This document shows positions 48,989 to 59,439 of a DNA stretch of 64,000 nucleotides, one piece after another; position 1 is the stretch's first letter; each line of letters begins with the position of its first letter. The translations under genes and the position numbers were made by a program. This DNA comes from Pyrrhosoma nymphula (Eukaryota; Arthropoda; Insecta; Odonata; Coenagrionidae). The notes under the pieces were generated by a model. That model saw only the letters and a program-made list of their open reading frames with translations. It was not told where the DNA came from and did not search any database. The DNA lies in assembly GCA_963573305.1 (NCBI GenBank), contig OY754329.1, forward strand, positions 66,027,084 to 66,091,083. The letters are read 5' to 3'.

Positions 48989-49208
48989 AGAGGGAGAAAA
49001 ATACAACTTTTACAAATACCACTGAAACTTATTGAAACTCGACCCGGGTTTCGACGTGGGTTAACATCGTCATCAGGCCTGATGATGATGTGAACCCACG
49101 TCGAAACCCGGGTCGAGTTTCAATAAATTTCAGTGGTATTTGTAAAAGTTGTATTTTTCACCCTCTTATGTTGGAATACCATCAAGTAAACCTTGAAAAA
49201 GAAGTTTC
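48989..49208. mobile_element. 220-bp non-autonomous Penelope-type unit with target-site duplications
   Basis: Two near-perfect arms (48989-49077 and 49078-49165) meet at AGGCCT with no spacer. About five mismatches are seen over 88 bases. A 43-base single-copy tail follows (49166-49208). The unit is flanked by 14-base direct repeats ACGAGGAAATAGTA at 48975-48988 and 49209-49222. The right arm on the + strand, and the left arm on the minus strand, each carry CTGATGA, a GATG..C/..ACGTC stem II, and GAAAC directly followed by CCGGGTC. There A-CCC and GGG-T can form helix III with C as the cleavage base. It has no coding sequence. The intact duplication and arms point to recent movement. Confidence 0.85.
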
Positions 49209-49229
49209 ACGAGGAAATAGTAGGTAATA

Positions 49230-49640
49230 GCATTCGTGTGGAGTGTGGCCCTCTATGGAACGCATGGACTATTGGAAAAGTAGACCAGAAAAGATTAAAC
49301 GCTTTCAAACCCTGGTGTTCGAGGAGGATGCTGAAAATTAAATGGATGGATAAAATTAGAAATGGAGGAGTACATAGAATAGTATAAGAGGAAAGAACCA
49401 CACGTTAACACAGCACAGAAAAGAAAAACCAGACGGACTGGGCATACTCTGAGAAACAATGATTTTGTGAAGAACATAATTGAAGGTAAAATAGAGGGAA
49501 AATTCCCATGAAGAAGGTGAAGAGATAAATTCATAGACCAAATAAAGATGAAAATACGTTAGAACTATCCAAGGGTAAGGGAACTAGCATTAGATAGGGA
49601 AGAATGGAAGGCTGCATTCAACCAATCTTAGGGTTATACG
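49230..49640 (+). pseudogene. C-terminal LINE (RTE/endonuclease-RT type) fragment
   Basis: Successive frames read IGKVDQKRLNAFKPWCSRRM, LKIKWMDKIRN, QKRKTRRTGHTLRNNDFVKN, IIEGKIEGK, DKFIDQIKMKI and LALDREEWKAAFNQS. This is the standard order of the C-terminal region after the reverse transcriptase in a common arthropod LINE group. Stops and frameshifts (for example after HRIV at 49387) make it non-functional. It lies directly between two Penelope-type units. Minus-strand frames here are shadows. Confidence 0.75.
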
Positions 49641-49656
49641 ACCAATAAATGAATAA

Positions 49657-49775
49657 AGGTTAGTATTTTCAAAACTGAACTTTTATTACCAAACATGGTT
49701 TCAGCAATTCATTGCCGTCGTCAAAATCTTGACAATGGCAATGAATTTATGAAACAGTGGTCAGTAATAATGTTT
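49657..49775. mobile_element. Inverted Penelope-like terminal pair
   Basis: The minus-strand left arm reads TTGACGACGGCAATGAATTG then CTGAAACCATG (GAAAC at 49702-49698). The + strand right arm reads CTTGACAATGGCAATGAATT then TATGAAACAGTGG (GAAAC at 49751-49755). The arms are inverted and separated by only a few bases. TTGACGA stands where CTGANGA is expected, so the ribozyme core has one change. The flank contains AACTTTTATTACC-type sequence on the left side. Confidence 0.55.
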
Positions 49776-50559
49776 TTTGATGGTCTGAGTTATCAATATT
49801 AAAAATTAAAACTTGGATCTATAAATTAAGGTCACTTTCGCTATTCAAAACGCAAACCACTTTGAAAGGGCAATTACTCAGGGTTACTGTCACTTTATCA
49901 GTAAACAGTAGTGATTTAAATCACCTTATAACATTTTAAGAGAGGCGATAACGCTTTTGCTCTCATGACCGCTATTGAACAACAACGATAACGCTAGCAC
50001 ATGCGTTATGGAGAACCGTGATCATGCCCTACATCAATGTCTTACAGATAAATATCGACTTCTATTAGTCTTCGGTGGCGAGATACAAATTTTAGCACGT
50101 AGCGAGGAATGTAACCATACATTTCCAAGAAAAGATGTCTATTTGACGACAAAAACGGAGATTAAAAGCCATATTTTTGTTTAAAAACTGGCTGCGCAAC
50201 CATATAATTGTGTTTAACATAATACTGATTTTTGTTTGTCTCTTGAGGTTCTGCTACTATACACAAAAATAAGGGATCCCCCGTTTCTGTCCGCACTTGT
50301 GACACAGTGAGAGGAAATGGAAACGGGAATTTCCGTTCTTTTAACACTTTGAGCCGAGTTTTCTAGATATCGAACTTTTCCAGAAGCCTGTAAATCTTGA
50401 TAAACGCCTGTAAAAGTGTGTAATCATTTGTAAATTGAAAGAAAAAAAAGTTCCTGTAGAAATATTTCAAAAATCGATAGAATGTTAGCATAAAAATTAC
50501 GAAAAAACTGCTTCTCTAAGGCTCCCTGCTTTTATGAGAAAATTATATATGCTTATTCA

Positions 50560-50745
50560 TACTAAATTATACACTATGTATTTTTTCTACAGTTTTAATT
50601 AGCGGTAAAACCTGTTTCGCCGATCTACAGCATCATCAGGTACAATTTCTAAGAATTTTCGTTTATTGACCGTTGTTAAGTTGTCGTAGTTACGGGGTTA
50701 TTTAGTATGGATATTAATAATTTCTACAATATAAAAGCCTGAAAC
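50560..50745 (-). mobile_element. Penelope-like terminus with hammerhead-like motif
   Basis: On the minus strand, CCTGATGATGCTGTAGATCG (50640-50621) is followed by GCGAAACAGGTTTTACCGC. The CTGATGA and GAAAC boxes are intact, with a GC/GC stem II and AC-AG-GT helix III. To the right, GTAGTTACGGGG and GATATTAATAATTTCTACAA followed by TATAAAAGCCTG match 5571-5580 and 5803-5835, linking it to the unit at 5445-5804. Confidence 0.65.
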
Positions 50746-50749
50746 CATA

Positions 50750-51640
50750 GAGTGTATAAATATGCTTACTTAGTGCATTTACCTCTAATGACAAAACATG
50801 TTTTCTAAAATTTTTCATCTAGCAACAACCAAGGAAATTTCCTCGTGAGGTTGGCGACTGGTACTGACTATGAGTTGGCAACACTGGAAGCACGCCCTTG
50901 AAGAAAAAATTTACTTTTTTAATTTTTTTACAGGCTTGGTATTTTTTTCCGTACTCTCCTTCTTTCTCAAAAGATTAGACCGCCCCTCATTATACCATGC
51001 TCCTTCTCGACGAGTGTGCGAAGGGAAGGGCTTTCTCGTGAAATACGTACGGATCCTTTTAAGCCTTATTCCGGCTCGGAACTGCAGTCGTTGCTTCTGC
51101 CTTTCATCAGAAATCAATTTATAGGTTTTATTTTTTTTGTCACTCGCACGGTCGAGGTGAGAATTTGCATGTCCTGCCAAGGCGAGGAAAATCCCAAGTC
51201 TTTTGTGATGGGAAGGAGGTTATCTTCCGTTAATCGTTGATTGCAGAGAAAGACTCGCTGCAAGTTACCAAGAGAGTGTTCCCATCGCGATATCCCGTAT
51301 GATTTGGAGTGAACCAATATTTGAGTTTTAATGTGACTGTTTTATCGGTAAAAAATTGAATATCTTCGCAACAATGGAGAACATTTTCTTGGAATTGAAG
51401 AGAAAATGGTACGTCCTACTGCTCGCTTGCGTGATTTTATAATGAAAGTCTAGAGTTCTTGAAGAGATTTCAGTGAGACCCTCTATGAAGATTTTATTAG
51501 TGGTAGCAAACAATCTAGAATACTAGGTTGCAATAAGACAGTATTAGTCAATTAAAGTGAGAATCAAGGGATGCTTCATGATGAATGTCCGGGTAAATTT
51601 TTAGTACGTTAATAACTGTTCTGTTGCTTATTTTTAGATG
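50750..51640. other. Intergenic DNA
   Basis: Opposed frames at 50870-51317 (up to 89 codons) have basic, unremarkable translations with no recognised domain. Nothing else was seen. Confidence 0.4.
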
Positions 51641-51829
51641 TCACGTTTGCAATTAAGAAAGCTTGATTTCTTTAAATACAGCAAAAAAGAAAAACTGAAC
51701 AAACATTCTCTGAACATTTTGTGCCTTATAATGATGTAAGCCAGAACAACGCGTTACACAAATAAAAAATGTTGGAGAAAAGTGCCAGTCATTTAAATTC
51801 AATTGAGAGTATAAATTACATACATGCAT

Positions 51830-51950
51830 TGCCCAACTAAACGGCATGCTGTCCCAATTAAGCGGAGGAAACTCAGGGATATTCGTCGATTGGGTTCTGT
51901 TCTTTAAAATATGTCTCAAATAAACGGCTGCCCCGAATATCCGGAATGTA
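51830..51950. repeat. Possible pogo/Tigger terminal remnant
   Basis: CCCAACTAAACGGCATGCTG, TCCCAATTAAGCGGAGGAAA, CTCAAATAAACGGCTGCCCC and GAATATCCGGAATG repeat the AATTAAxCGGx wording seen at the ends of pogo/Tigger-like transposons. No transposase is present and no second end was identified. Confidence 0.4.
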
Positions 51951-51959
51951 CACTAAATA

Positions 51960-53070
51960 TTATTTGTATGTTTCCACGCTACTATGTAGTTACATTTTGT
52001 CACCATGAATGAATAAATATACAATTGGTCTCAAATTTTTTAATCCAAGTTTTTTTCCTCCTATTAGGAGGTCATCCTCTTTCCGCCTTTAACGATTTAA
52101 CCACGCCATTCTATTATTTCCCCCGCTTTCAAAAAAAGAGAACGACGAAAACCCTTAAGGTTCACGCTAGCCTCTCACTTCCCCCCTCCTCCAAGTTGGA
52201 TGAGCGTCCTTAAAAAAAAGAATTCTTACCTCAAAGGAAAAGCTTTCACGAGACTCTACAGGCTACAGGTCTCTTCAACACTTCCACATCCCTTACCAGG
52301 AATTCCTTTAACGCTGCCTTAAGGAGGTCTATTTTCGAATGATAGTTAAACCTACCAGAGAGTGAGAACCTACAAATATTCGCCCAGTGATGTACACTGT
52401 GCGAGAACATCCCCGGATTCCAATCGGTATTCTTATTTAAGCTTGTGGACTACCCTCACGAATTATTCGCAAGAACTTACATTATGGGCATGGGAAATTC
52501 TACCCTGCCGTATTAGATAGGCATTGAATATACAGTAATTAAGGTTAAAGAAAATTGAATTTTCAAGATAACGTGGCTTTTTTCATTTCCTTCTCAGTGG
52601 GTATTTTAGGTAACACTTCGCATTATTTTTATTGGAATTCTATTGAAATCTCGTGGGAAAGCGATCCATACCACTGTAAATTCCGCCAAAGTTTTCATGG
52701 TTGAGTTAAATGTTAAAATCAGGCTTGTTTTCAATTTTTATCCTTCCATATGCTCCAAAAACACGTAAAACAAGGCAAAAGCCTTTAGATTTCTGCGATA
52801 AAAATGCTAGAGGGTGAAAGAAATATACATCGCCGACTATTTCGTGGAGAGGGAAAATGAAATATACAAAGAAAAATATAAAAAATGGTAGAAGGAGTAT
52901 AAGGTGAAAGGTGGATCTCCGTCCATTTATAGAGTTGTGAAATACATTAACACAAACGGTCCCTTTACCAATGGTAACACAGATATATGGTGTAGTACAT
53001 GCCTGTGGGGCTTCGCCTTCTGACAAGCATTATGCTATTGCGTCAATAGTCGTAGTTACATTAACATTAA
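51960..53070. other. Intergenic DNA
   Basis: A C-rich patch lies at 52060-52330. The 106-codon minus-strand frame at 52706-53026 is unrecognised. No supported gene. Confidence 0.4.
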
Positions 53071-53074
53071 TAGG

Positions 53075-53145
53075 GTAGAGTGTAATGCATGTTGGTGGAA
53101 GCTCACCCCCCCTACATACCCTTGAGGTGGCTTGCAGGGTATTAT
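53075..53145 (-). repeat. LINE 3'-tail-like hairpin (minus strand)
   Basis: The minus strand reads ATACCCTGCAAGCCACCTCA followed by AGGGTATGTAGGGGGGGTGAGC-like sequence. This is the pairing ACCCTGcaAGCCaCC/GGGTG arrangement common at arthropod LINE 3' ends, and is comparable to 54307-54385 and 4183-4260. Confidence 0.45.
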
Positions 53146-53156
53146 GAAAATAATAT

Positions 53157-53990
53157 TCAATAAATGTTTAGGCAGAGGCTGTCCAAAATTCCTACCATGT
53201 TTCCATAAACATCTAGTATATTTAAGATAACAGTTGTATCAAGGGCTGAAAATTTATTCTTCTTATTTTCCCTTATGCCTTTGGCGTTTGTTCGGGCCTC
53301 TACTAACTCCTCCCACCTCTTATGGTCCTTCATCAATATCCTCATCTCCCTTTCCTAGTCTTTTCTATTCTCTTAACATAATCTTCTATTGTTCCCATTC
53401 TTGTCTCTCCTGGTCTAGCTGCACTACTTCTTCCATCTGGTTTAGCCTCCAGTACCTTGTGGGGTATTCTATTTTGGTCCATTCTTCTAAGGTGTCGGTA
53501 CAATCTTAGCTGGATTCTTTCAATTTTTTCCATTTGGGGCCCCTCTCAGAGTTCTAATCTAATTTTTGAATTTCTTTACAAGTCTCGTTCTGTCTTACTT
53601 CCTTATGTTATTGTCCTGTCCTGTCCCTGTCTTACTTTATGTTCTGGTTGTAATTGACCAAATTTCAGAGCCATTCGTTAGAATAGGTAGGTTGTTTTAT
53701 ATATTTCTGTTTTTTTTTGTGTGTATTTTGCTTATTCCTGTAGATTTGTTATTTATCTGGTAGCATACACTGCTGGCTTGTTTCTTTCTATGTTGTATTT
53801 CTTGAGTAATTTTATTGCTTATGTAAACATTGTTCCTAAATATTTGCATTCTGTTAAGGTCTCTATTATTTAATTTTCTATCCTTGGAATTATATTTTCT
53901 TCTCTTCCTATATGCAATATTTTGATTTTTTGGGTTAACTGTCATTCCCTTTTTCTTTATGCTCTTACTCCATTGCTTTATAGGAAAATT
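53157..53990 (-). pseudogene. LINE reverse-transcriptase C-terminal region, degraded
   Basis: Read downward on the minus strand, fragments in order are MTVNPKNQNIAYRKRRK, INNKSTGISKIHTKKN, YLPILTNGSEIWSITTRT-like sequence, MEKIERIQLRLYRHLRRMDQ (53533 downward), NRIPHKVLEAKPDGRSS and MRILMKDHKRWEELVEARTN (53345 downward). This is the post-catalytic part of an endonuclease-RT LINE, ending with the basic PDGRRSRGRP-like segment. Several frameshifts and stops are present. The same group occurs at 59440-59815. Confidence 0.75.
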
Positions 53991-54299
53991 TCAACACTTC
54001 AATTTTCACATCTCTCAAATTTCACTTCAATACATCAGCTAACTTCCTTAGCCCTACGTTGCACTCTTTCCATTTTTGCAGATAAAGTTTCACGCTGACA
54101 ACGTACGTACGTGAGCTGAATGCGGAGGGTCTGAGGTACCTTAAAGAAAGTTAACGGCCCCCTTGGCAGCTGGATCGACTCCCAGAGGGTCTTTCTTACG
54201 AGCGAGTACCGTTTGGGTGAGTTAGGACCTCACACGTGGCACTGGTCTTTGTATAAATTCTGGCGGTTAGACCTGTGCGAGAACCGGACGATGGTGCTG

Positions 54300-54390
54300 T
54301 TCCATTAACGGAATCTACATCTAAATATTACCCTGTGAGCCGCCGCATGCTGTGGGGTGGCGGGTGTTAAGGCACCAGCCGTGTGAAGGT
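54300..54390. repeat. LINE 3'-tail-like hairpin
   Basis: CTACATCTAAATATTACCCT is followed by GAGCCGCCGCATGCTGTGGG and GTGGCGGGTGTTAA. The G/C-rich part folds back on itself. It lies about 200 bases past the end of the minus-strand LINE at 54586-54925 and may be that element's 3' UTR or an independent copy. Confidence 0.5.
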
Positions 54391-54585
54391 GGAAAGGAGA
54401 ATTTTATATGGAGGTGAAAAGGTAAAGTGTATTTCAGAAGTTTTGAGTGGATCTCAGTTTTTATCATGATCATTTATCATGCTTGGAAAGAAAGAATTTT
54501 TTTACCTACCTTTTGGGCAATATTTTATATTTCCTGTCTGACCTAGATATGTTGTGCGGTGTCAAATGATATTTTCTGTGTCACA

Positions 54586-54925
54586 CTAAAACACATCTAT
54601 TCTTAATTTCTCAAGCAATATAAGCCTATCGTGTTGCCTCCGAGTCTTTAGTGAAACCCAATCTAATCCCTCTAAATGCAGTGAAACTATATGTTCACTC
54701 GTAGCATCTTTAGCGAAGCGCACAGCTTTCCTTTGTATTTTATTTATTTTTCGAATTAAATTTTTCTGCCCATGGTACCAAATACTCAAGGCGTATTCAA
54801 GGTGTAGCCTAACCAGAGCGAGTGGCACCCCTTTTTCACTTTTTCTTCCGAGGACATTCCTACTATATGCTTGATAAATCCTAGTTTCCGCAAGGCAGTG
54901 CCGCATATGTTAAATACGTGTGCGA
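54586..54925 (-). pseudogene. CR1/Jockey-type LINE reverse-transcriptase C-terminus
   Basis: The minus-strand frames read FNICGTALRKLGFIKHIVG, then, after a shift, LVRLHLEYALSIWYHGQKNL, IRKINKIQRKAVRFAKDAT, and LEGLDWVSLKTRRQHDRLIL. The order LVRPxLEYAsxxW, QKNLIxKixkiQRKAxRF and LgWxSLxxRRxxxRL is diagnostic of the thumb region of CR1/Jockey-type reverse transcriptases. The upstream part is cut off at the palindrome starting at 54915. The fragment is internally frameshifted. Confidence 0.8.
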
Positions 54926-55081
54926 GTGAGAAGTTATACACCGAAGACGGTGAAATTCGCCATGAAGAAATCATTTGACTTGACCGGAATCCCGGTTCCG
55001 GTCCATCCCGGTCAAGTCAAATGATTTTTTCATGGCGAATTTCACCGTCTTCGGTGTATAACTTCACACCCGTGCGCGTGC
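54915..55081. mobile_element. Large palindrome, Penelope-type terminal pair
   Basis: The arms 54915-54987 and 55008-55081 are about 73 bases each with few mismatches, around a 20-base centre. Landmarks are AAGTTATACACCGAAGACGG, TGAAATTCGCCATGAA and ATCATTTGACTTGACCGG. Read from each outer end, CCGAAGA-C-GGTGAA...TTCGCC-AT-GAAxA follows the CTGANGA/stem II/GAAAC order of the other termini. Unlike the unit at 48989, the motifs point toward the centre. A related single arm is at 40128. It abuts a truncated LINE. Confidence 0.65.
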
Positions 55082-55244
55082 CTGCGTACCACATCATTTG
55101 TTTAATGTAATGATTGGAAATTTAAATATGTGTGTTTTCCGTGATAGGCCTTGAAGTTATCCTCGATAGATCTGAAAAATCACTATAGGATCACTGAGGA
55201 CTAGGGGTAATGAGCACCATCATCATCACTGGTCGTTTTATCCT

Positions 55245-55545
55245 AAGATTGATTGAATGCAGCCCTTCATCCTACCCCATTTAATGCTAGTTTCCTTACT
55301 CCCTGGTAGTTCTTCACACGTATTTTCTTCCTTATTTGGTCTATGTATTTACCCCTTGGCCTTACTTTTGGGACTTTTTACTCTATTTTTCCTTCAATTA
55401 TATCCTTCACAAGCCTATCGTATCTCAGGTAGCGGCCAATCTACATACTCCTTTCCAGTATCATGCTTCATATGTTATTTCCACATATACACTCCTGTAA
55501 ACTTCCTAGTTTCTTATTTTATCCATCCATTCTCATAACGCATAT
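55245..55545 (-). pseudogene. Extreme C-terminus of an endonuclease-RT LINE
   Basis: On the minus strand, scattered frames read ENGWIK, FTGVYMWK, HDTGKEYVDWPLPEIR, KSPKSKAKG, and IHRPNKEEN. This resembles the RGRPRxxYIDQIK-type basic tail seen at 49500-49600. Many stops are present; the 93-codon + frame is its shadow. Weaker than the other LINE calls. Confidence 0.4.
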
Positions 55546-55589
55546 GGGTAGAAGAAAGTAAGAGTAATTAGAAGGACATGGAAAGCCAA

Positions 55590-57120
55590 GATAAGTGTAC
55601 AAGACAGTAAGGATGCATTAATTCTATTAAAACAGCACCTCTGAGCAAGCAGATTATCTGAGCAAGCTAAAGTATGAAACATACAGCCATCCAAAATAAA
55701 ACCGTGGATGCGGATTCAGTGCAATGAAAACTTGAAAGGAAGAATTACTTGCTTCGGAAATCTAATCAGCACCCTGAAAATGCTGGTTCAAGGGAAGCTT
55801 TTTTAAAACTAAGAAATGGGTGGTGCAAGAAATTAAGAGAGACTTCTTGTGACTATTACAGTAAAGAATTTTAAAAGTTCAATGGGAGTATTACGGAACT
55901 ATGGCGTATGTTCGAAGAATTATCCGGAGACAGCTTAAATAATCATGTAATACAGGAGCTTGAAGTTAATGGTGCTGTTAGCGCTAATCCAACTCAACTC
56001 GTTTGAGTATTTAATGAGTACTATATGTATTAGCAAATTTTGGCCTGGAAAGTGAAATTCACATATTTGGAACAATTTAATCAAGTTAAATAATGAACGC
56101 TAGCCAAATTCCATGTTTTTCGAACCAATATCCTCCGAGGATGTCTTTAGGTTGATTGCCTCCCTTAAACCCAGAAATTCATCAGGAGTTGATGAAATAT
56201 GTGTCAAATTATTAAAATCAATATCTTCTGACGTCCTCGCACGTATTTATATCTGAAGTTTAGAAACTTGTGAATTTCCTGATGAAATTAAAAGATCTTT
56301 GTCATTCCCGTGTTGAAGAAAGGAAACTCATACTTAAAGTCCTATATCACTGATATTGGTTTTCTCGAAATACTTGAAAAAATGTAAAAAACAGGTTATT
56401 ATCGTTTTTGAATAAGCATGTGTATTTAAATTCAACCCAATTCGGCACTAGAAGTGGAAGCGGGACTGAAGATGCATAAGATAATTATATGCTAATTTAT
56501 ATTCAATGCTATAAATTACCATCAATACTCTTCATCCATCTTAATTGATTGATATTATTCAGGATTCAGAATTGCCGATGGTTTAACATGGAATACAAAA
56601 TAAAAAATGTTACCACAACTTTAAAATCCAGTCAATGAAACGTTTTCCAATTTAAAACAAGATTTATTTAAAATTCTTAAGAACTATTTATTATGCCTTT
56701 GTCAATTCTTAATAAAACTACGGGTGATCGTTTGTGGTGGTGCATATATGCTCCAAGACCTGCTGTTATTTCCCGAAAGGGAATAGTAAAAATATTTAGT
56801 GGAATAGTAGATATGATCCCTCCTTCCAAGTATTCCAACAACACCGAATTCTTCCGTTATAGCGCCTATATTGTTATCACATGATGAAGCTTTTACACGG
56901 AAGATGTGGTAGTACTACTAAAATAACTGAAAAGCCTTGATTAACAACCCAAGGAGAATTAGTTAAGCGTTACCAAACACCCCAACAGTAACTAAGAAAA
57001 AATATGTTTAGATGGGACTTAAAAGTTTAAATATGTAGACTATTTAATTTTACTCAAGGTACCTTAGAAATGATTATTGAAACATAAGATTTCAGAAATC
57101 TTTTTTAAACCCCTTGGGGA
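55590..57120 (+). pseudogene. Jockey-like LINE with deleted reverse-transcriptase core
   Basis: The + strand pieces in order are: QDSKDALILLKQHL (end of endonuclease); KPWMRIQCNENLKGR and VQELEVNGAV-type linker with NPTQLV..FNEYY; SMFFEPISSEDVFRLIASLK then PRNSSGVDEICVKLLKSISS (start of the RT palm, 56115-56240); SLETCEFPDEIKRS; then abruptly IADGLTWNTKIKNVTTTLKS-like and LKQDLSLKILKNYLLCLCQF-type sequence (56570-56700), the thumb; and a QKGIVKI..GIVDMIPPSKYS tail. The catalytic YxDD region is missing between about 56480 and 56560, and stops and frameshifts occur throughout. An ancient dead copy. Confidence 0.7.
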
Positions 57121-57129
57121 GAAAATTAG

Positions 57130-58915
57130 TTTTATTTAACGTAAAGAAAACTGGTTTTGATGTTTTATACATTTTGAATCTAGCTTGGGATTTTAGGTAT
57201 ATTTTTTTCAATTGTTTTTTAAATTTGCAAGGTGAGCAAGTATTTTCTCAGTTATTAGGATTATTTTTGTGACCACACACCCTGTTCAATGATGGTGCTC
57301 CAAAAAAAGGCTAACCTTTCAAGGAACCTAAAGCTCCAACATCGAGTATATGCGTTAGTGGTCCTATTTACCACAAGTCACTGTTTAAATTTTGTAATGT
57401 TCCTTGTTGTAGTATCAATATAGGAGCAATACATATTTATTCATTCAGTATTAGTTCATTTGAGAATTAATTCAAGGAGTACTGGTCCACAAAAATGTTT
57501 TAAAGGATGAGCTAACGAACAAGTACATTATACTCTTGAAGATATTGATGGCTTGCTAAAAATGGAAAGAATGGATAAAAGCCGAAAATTGGAAAATTAA
57601 TTTACTGACGCATGACGATAATACTACATAAGTCTGTAATTGAGAAATACTCGACTCACGTTCAAGTGGGATACTCATTTCCTGCACACCAATTCAATCA
57701 AAACGTGGGGTACGAACCTCTGGCTATTATTCAACTATGGAATCATTACTAATCACATCACTATCTCTGATAGAAAGAACTGACAGCATTTCTTTGCATT
57801 GATACCTCAAATAAACAAAATATAATAAAGATGATTAAGTGACAATAACTAACAATAAAACAAAATTATCAGTGAAATGCTTACATGACAAAATACTTCA
57901 TAGCAGCACAACATTTTACTAAAGAGTAACAATGTTTTGGAAGTATACTTTTGTCTACCACTTTTTCAACTAGGTAAATTTTTTCTAAGAAACAACCAGC
58001 TTCTCTAAGCAATGACTTGGTTAAGGAAAGGAAATTTTGCCTACACACACGCGTACTTGCGCTCCAAAATCCAACCCAAGGTCCTAGTTGTGGGAGGCTA
58101 AAAACGGAAAAATAAATCAAGAAATACAACACAGAGTAAAACAAGCCAGTATCATATACTACCAGATATGTAACACAATCATACACGCAGAAAAAACATT
58201 TGTTTTCGATAACCTGTAAAATTGGTGGTAACGTGGTTGTAAGTTGATGAAACAATTGCAGTTGGTCACCCTAATTAACTATTGGTCCTGTAACTATCGG
58301 AGCTTGGTAATTAGTACCAACACGACTAGTCACCTTGCCCACGGTTATAATGGCTATACTGCTGGTAACGGAAACAGTCTTTTCAAAGTTGGTACGACAG
58401 ACAGCTAGTTGCCGCACACACAACCAAGTCTGGAAGCTCGAGGAACCCACTGAAGTGGTAGGGGGAGCAAAGTGGTAAGTATGATGATGCGCATGCACTT
58501 GGAGCGGGAATTGGAAAATATGTCGTTTATTCTCAGTAATTTCTGTTATTGTAATGTCGCAGTAATCTCATTTATATTCATACTATGTGGCAATATAGGT
58601 TTCAATTAATTAATGCCAAGTAACTTTCATCGTGATGTAATAGCATTTACTCATACTATCACTGAATTACCATTAAAAAATTAGTTCTCGAAGTTACTTT
58701 TATCCTCTGAAGTGGCCACATATAAAAAACTTTCTTGAAGTTGGTTTTTTAATTTCAGGTGCGAGAATATGCGCGTTGAGCCGTAGGGTAGATGATCATG
58801 CGAGTTATAGAGTATGTCGTTAGGTAGGATAAGATAATGTAATAAAATAAGTAATTCCACAGCGTTAGAGTTACATTCATAGTATTTTTAATATAATTTT
58901 CATTTTTTATTTTGA
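57130..58915. other. Intergenic DNA; unexplained 58200-58500 segment
   Basis: The 124-codon minus-strand frame at 57881-58255 has a Cys-containing, partly hydrophobic translation, no recognised domain and no clear splice sites. It is not called. 58210-58500 is richer in GGTNAC/GTNACC words on both strands than its surroundings, and similar words recur at 59090-59290; a decayed inverted element is possible but not shown. Confidence 0.35.
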
Positions 58916-58918
58916 GAG

Positions 58919-58992
58919 GGCAAGGGAGTCTCAAAAGAAAATTTCAAGGGAGTCTCAAGAGAGAATTTCATGAGAGTCTCAACAGGGACTGT
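58919..58992 (+). repeat. 24-bp tandem repeat, three copies
   Basis: CAAGGGAGTCTCAAAAGAAA+ATTT (58921-58944), then a copy differing at two positions (58945-58968), then a more diverged CATGAGAGTCTCAACAGGGA+CTGT (58969-58992). It has no coding context. Confidence 0.85.
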
Positions 58993-59439
58993 GTCGGATT
59001 TATGTTTAAATTTTCAACGCAACTTCAAGAGAAATTCAAGACAGCCATTTCAAGATGGTTTTAACACAGGTTCTTCCACTAGAGCTTGGAAACGAGACCA
59101 TTTTAATCAGTAACTAAGACAATGGCAGATGTCTATCATAACTATGGCGCCAGCACGACGCAGTGATGGCAACCCACGCAAGGTAGCCAAGTGAGATGGT
59201 AATCGTTACTATCTTCTTGGTTAAACGAAAATTAACCTTCCGACTTGGAAGTGGTTACCAGCTTGTGAGTTCATGAAACCACCTACTTCTCTGCGTGTAG
59301 GAAAAGGATAGGTAAACCAAAAACAAAACTATACATTTATTTATGTGCCTGTAATAACTTATGACTCTTAAAGCTGGCTGATTATAATTAAATTATAAAG
59401 CAAAACAGCTGCAGACATTTAACAGAACATGAGAATAAT

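Noticed and set aside
57881..58255. 124-codon minus-strand frame
   Set aside because: No recognisable domain, second copy, splice pair or poly(A) context; possible but unsupported.
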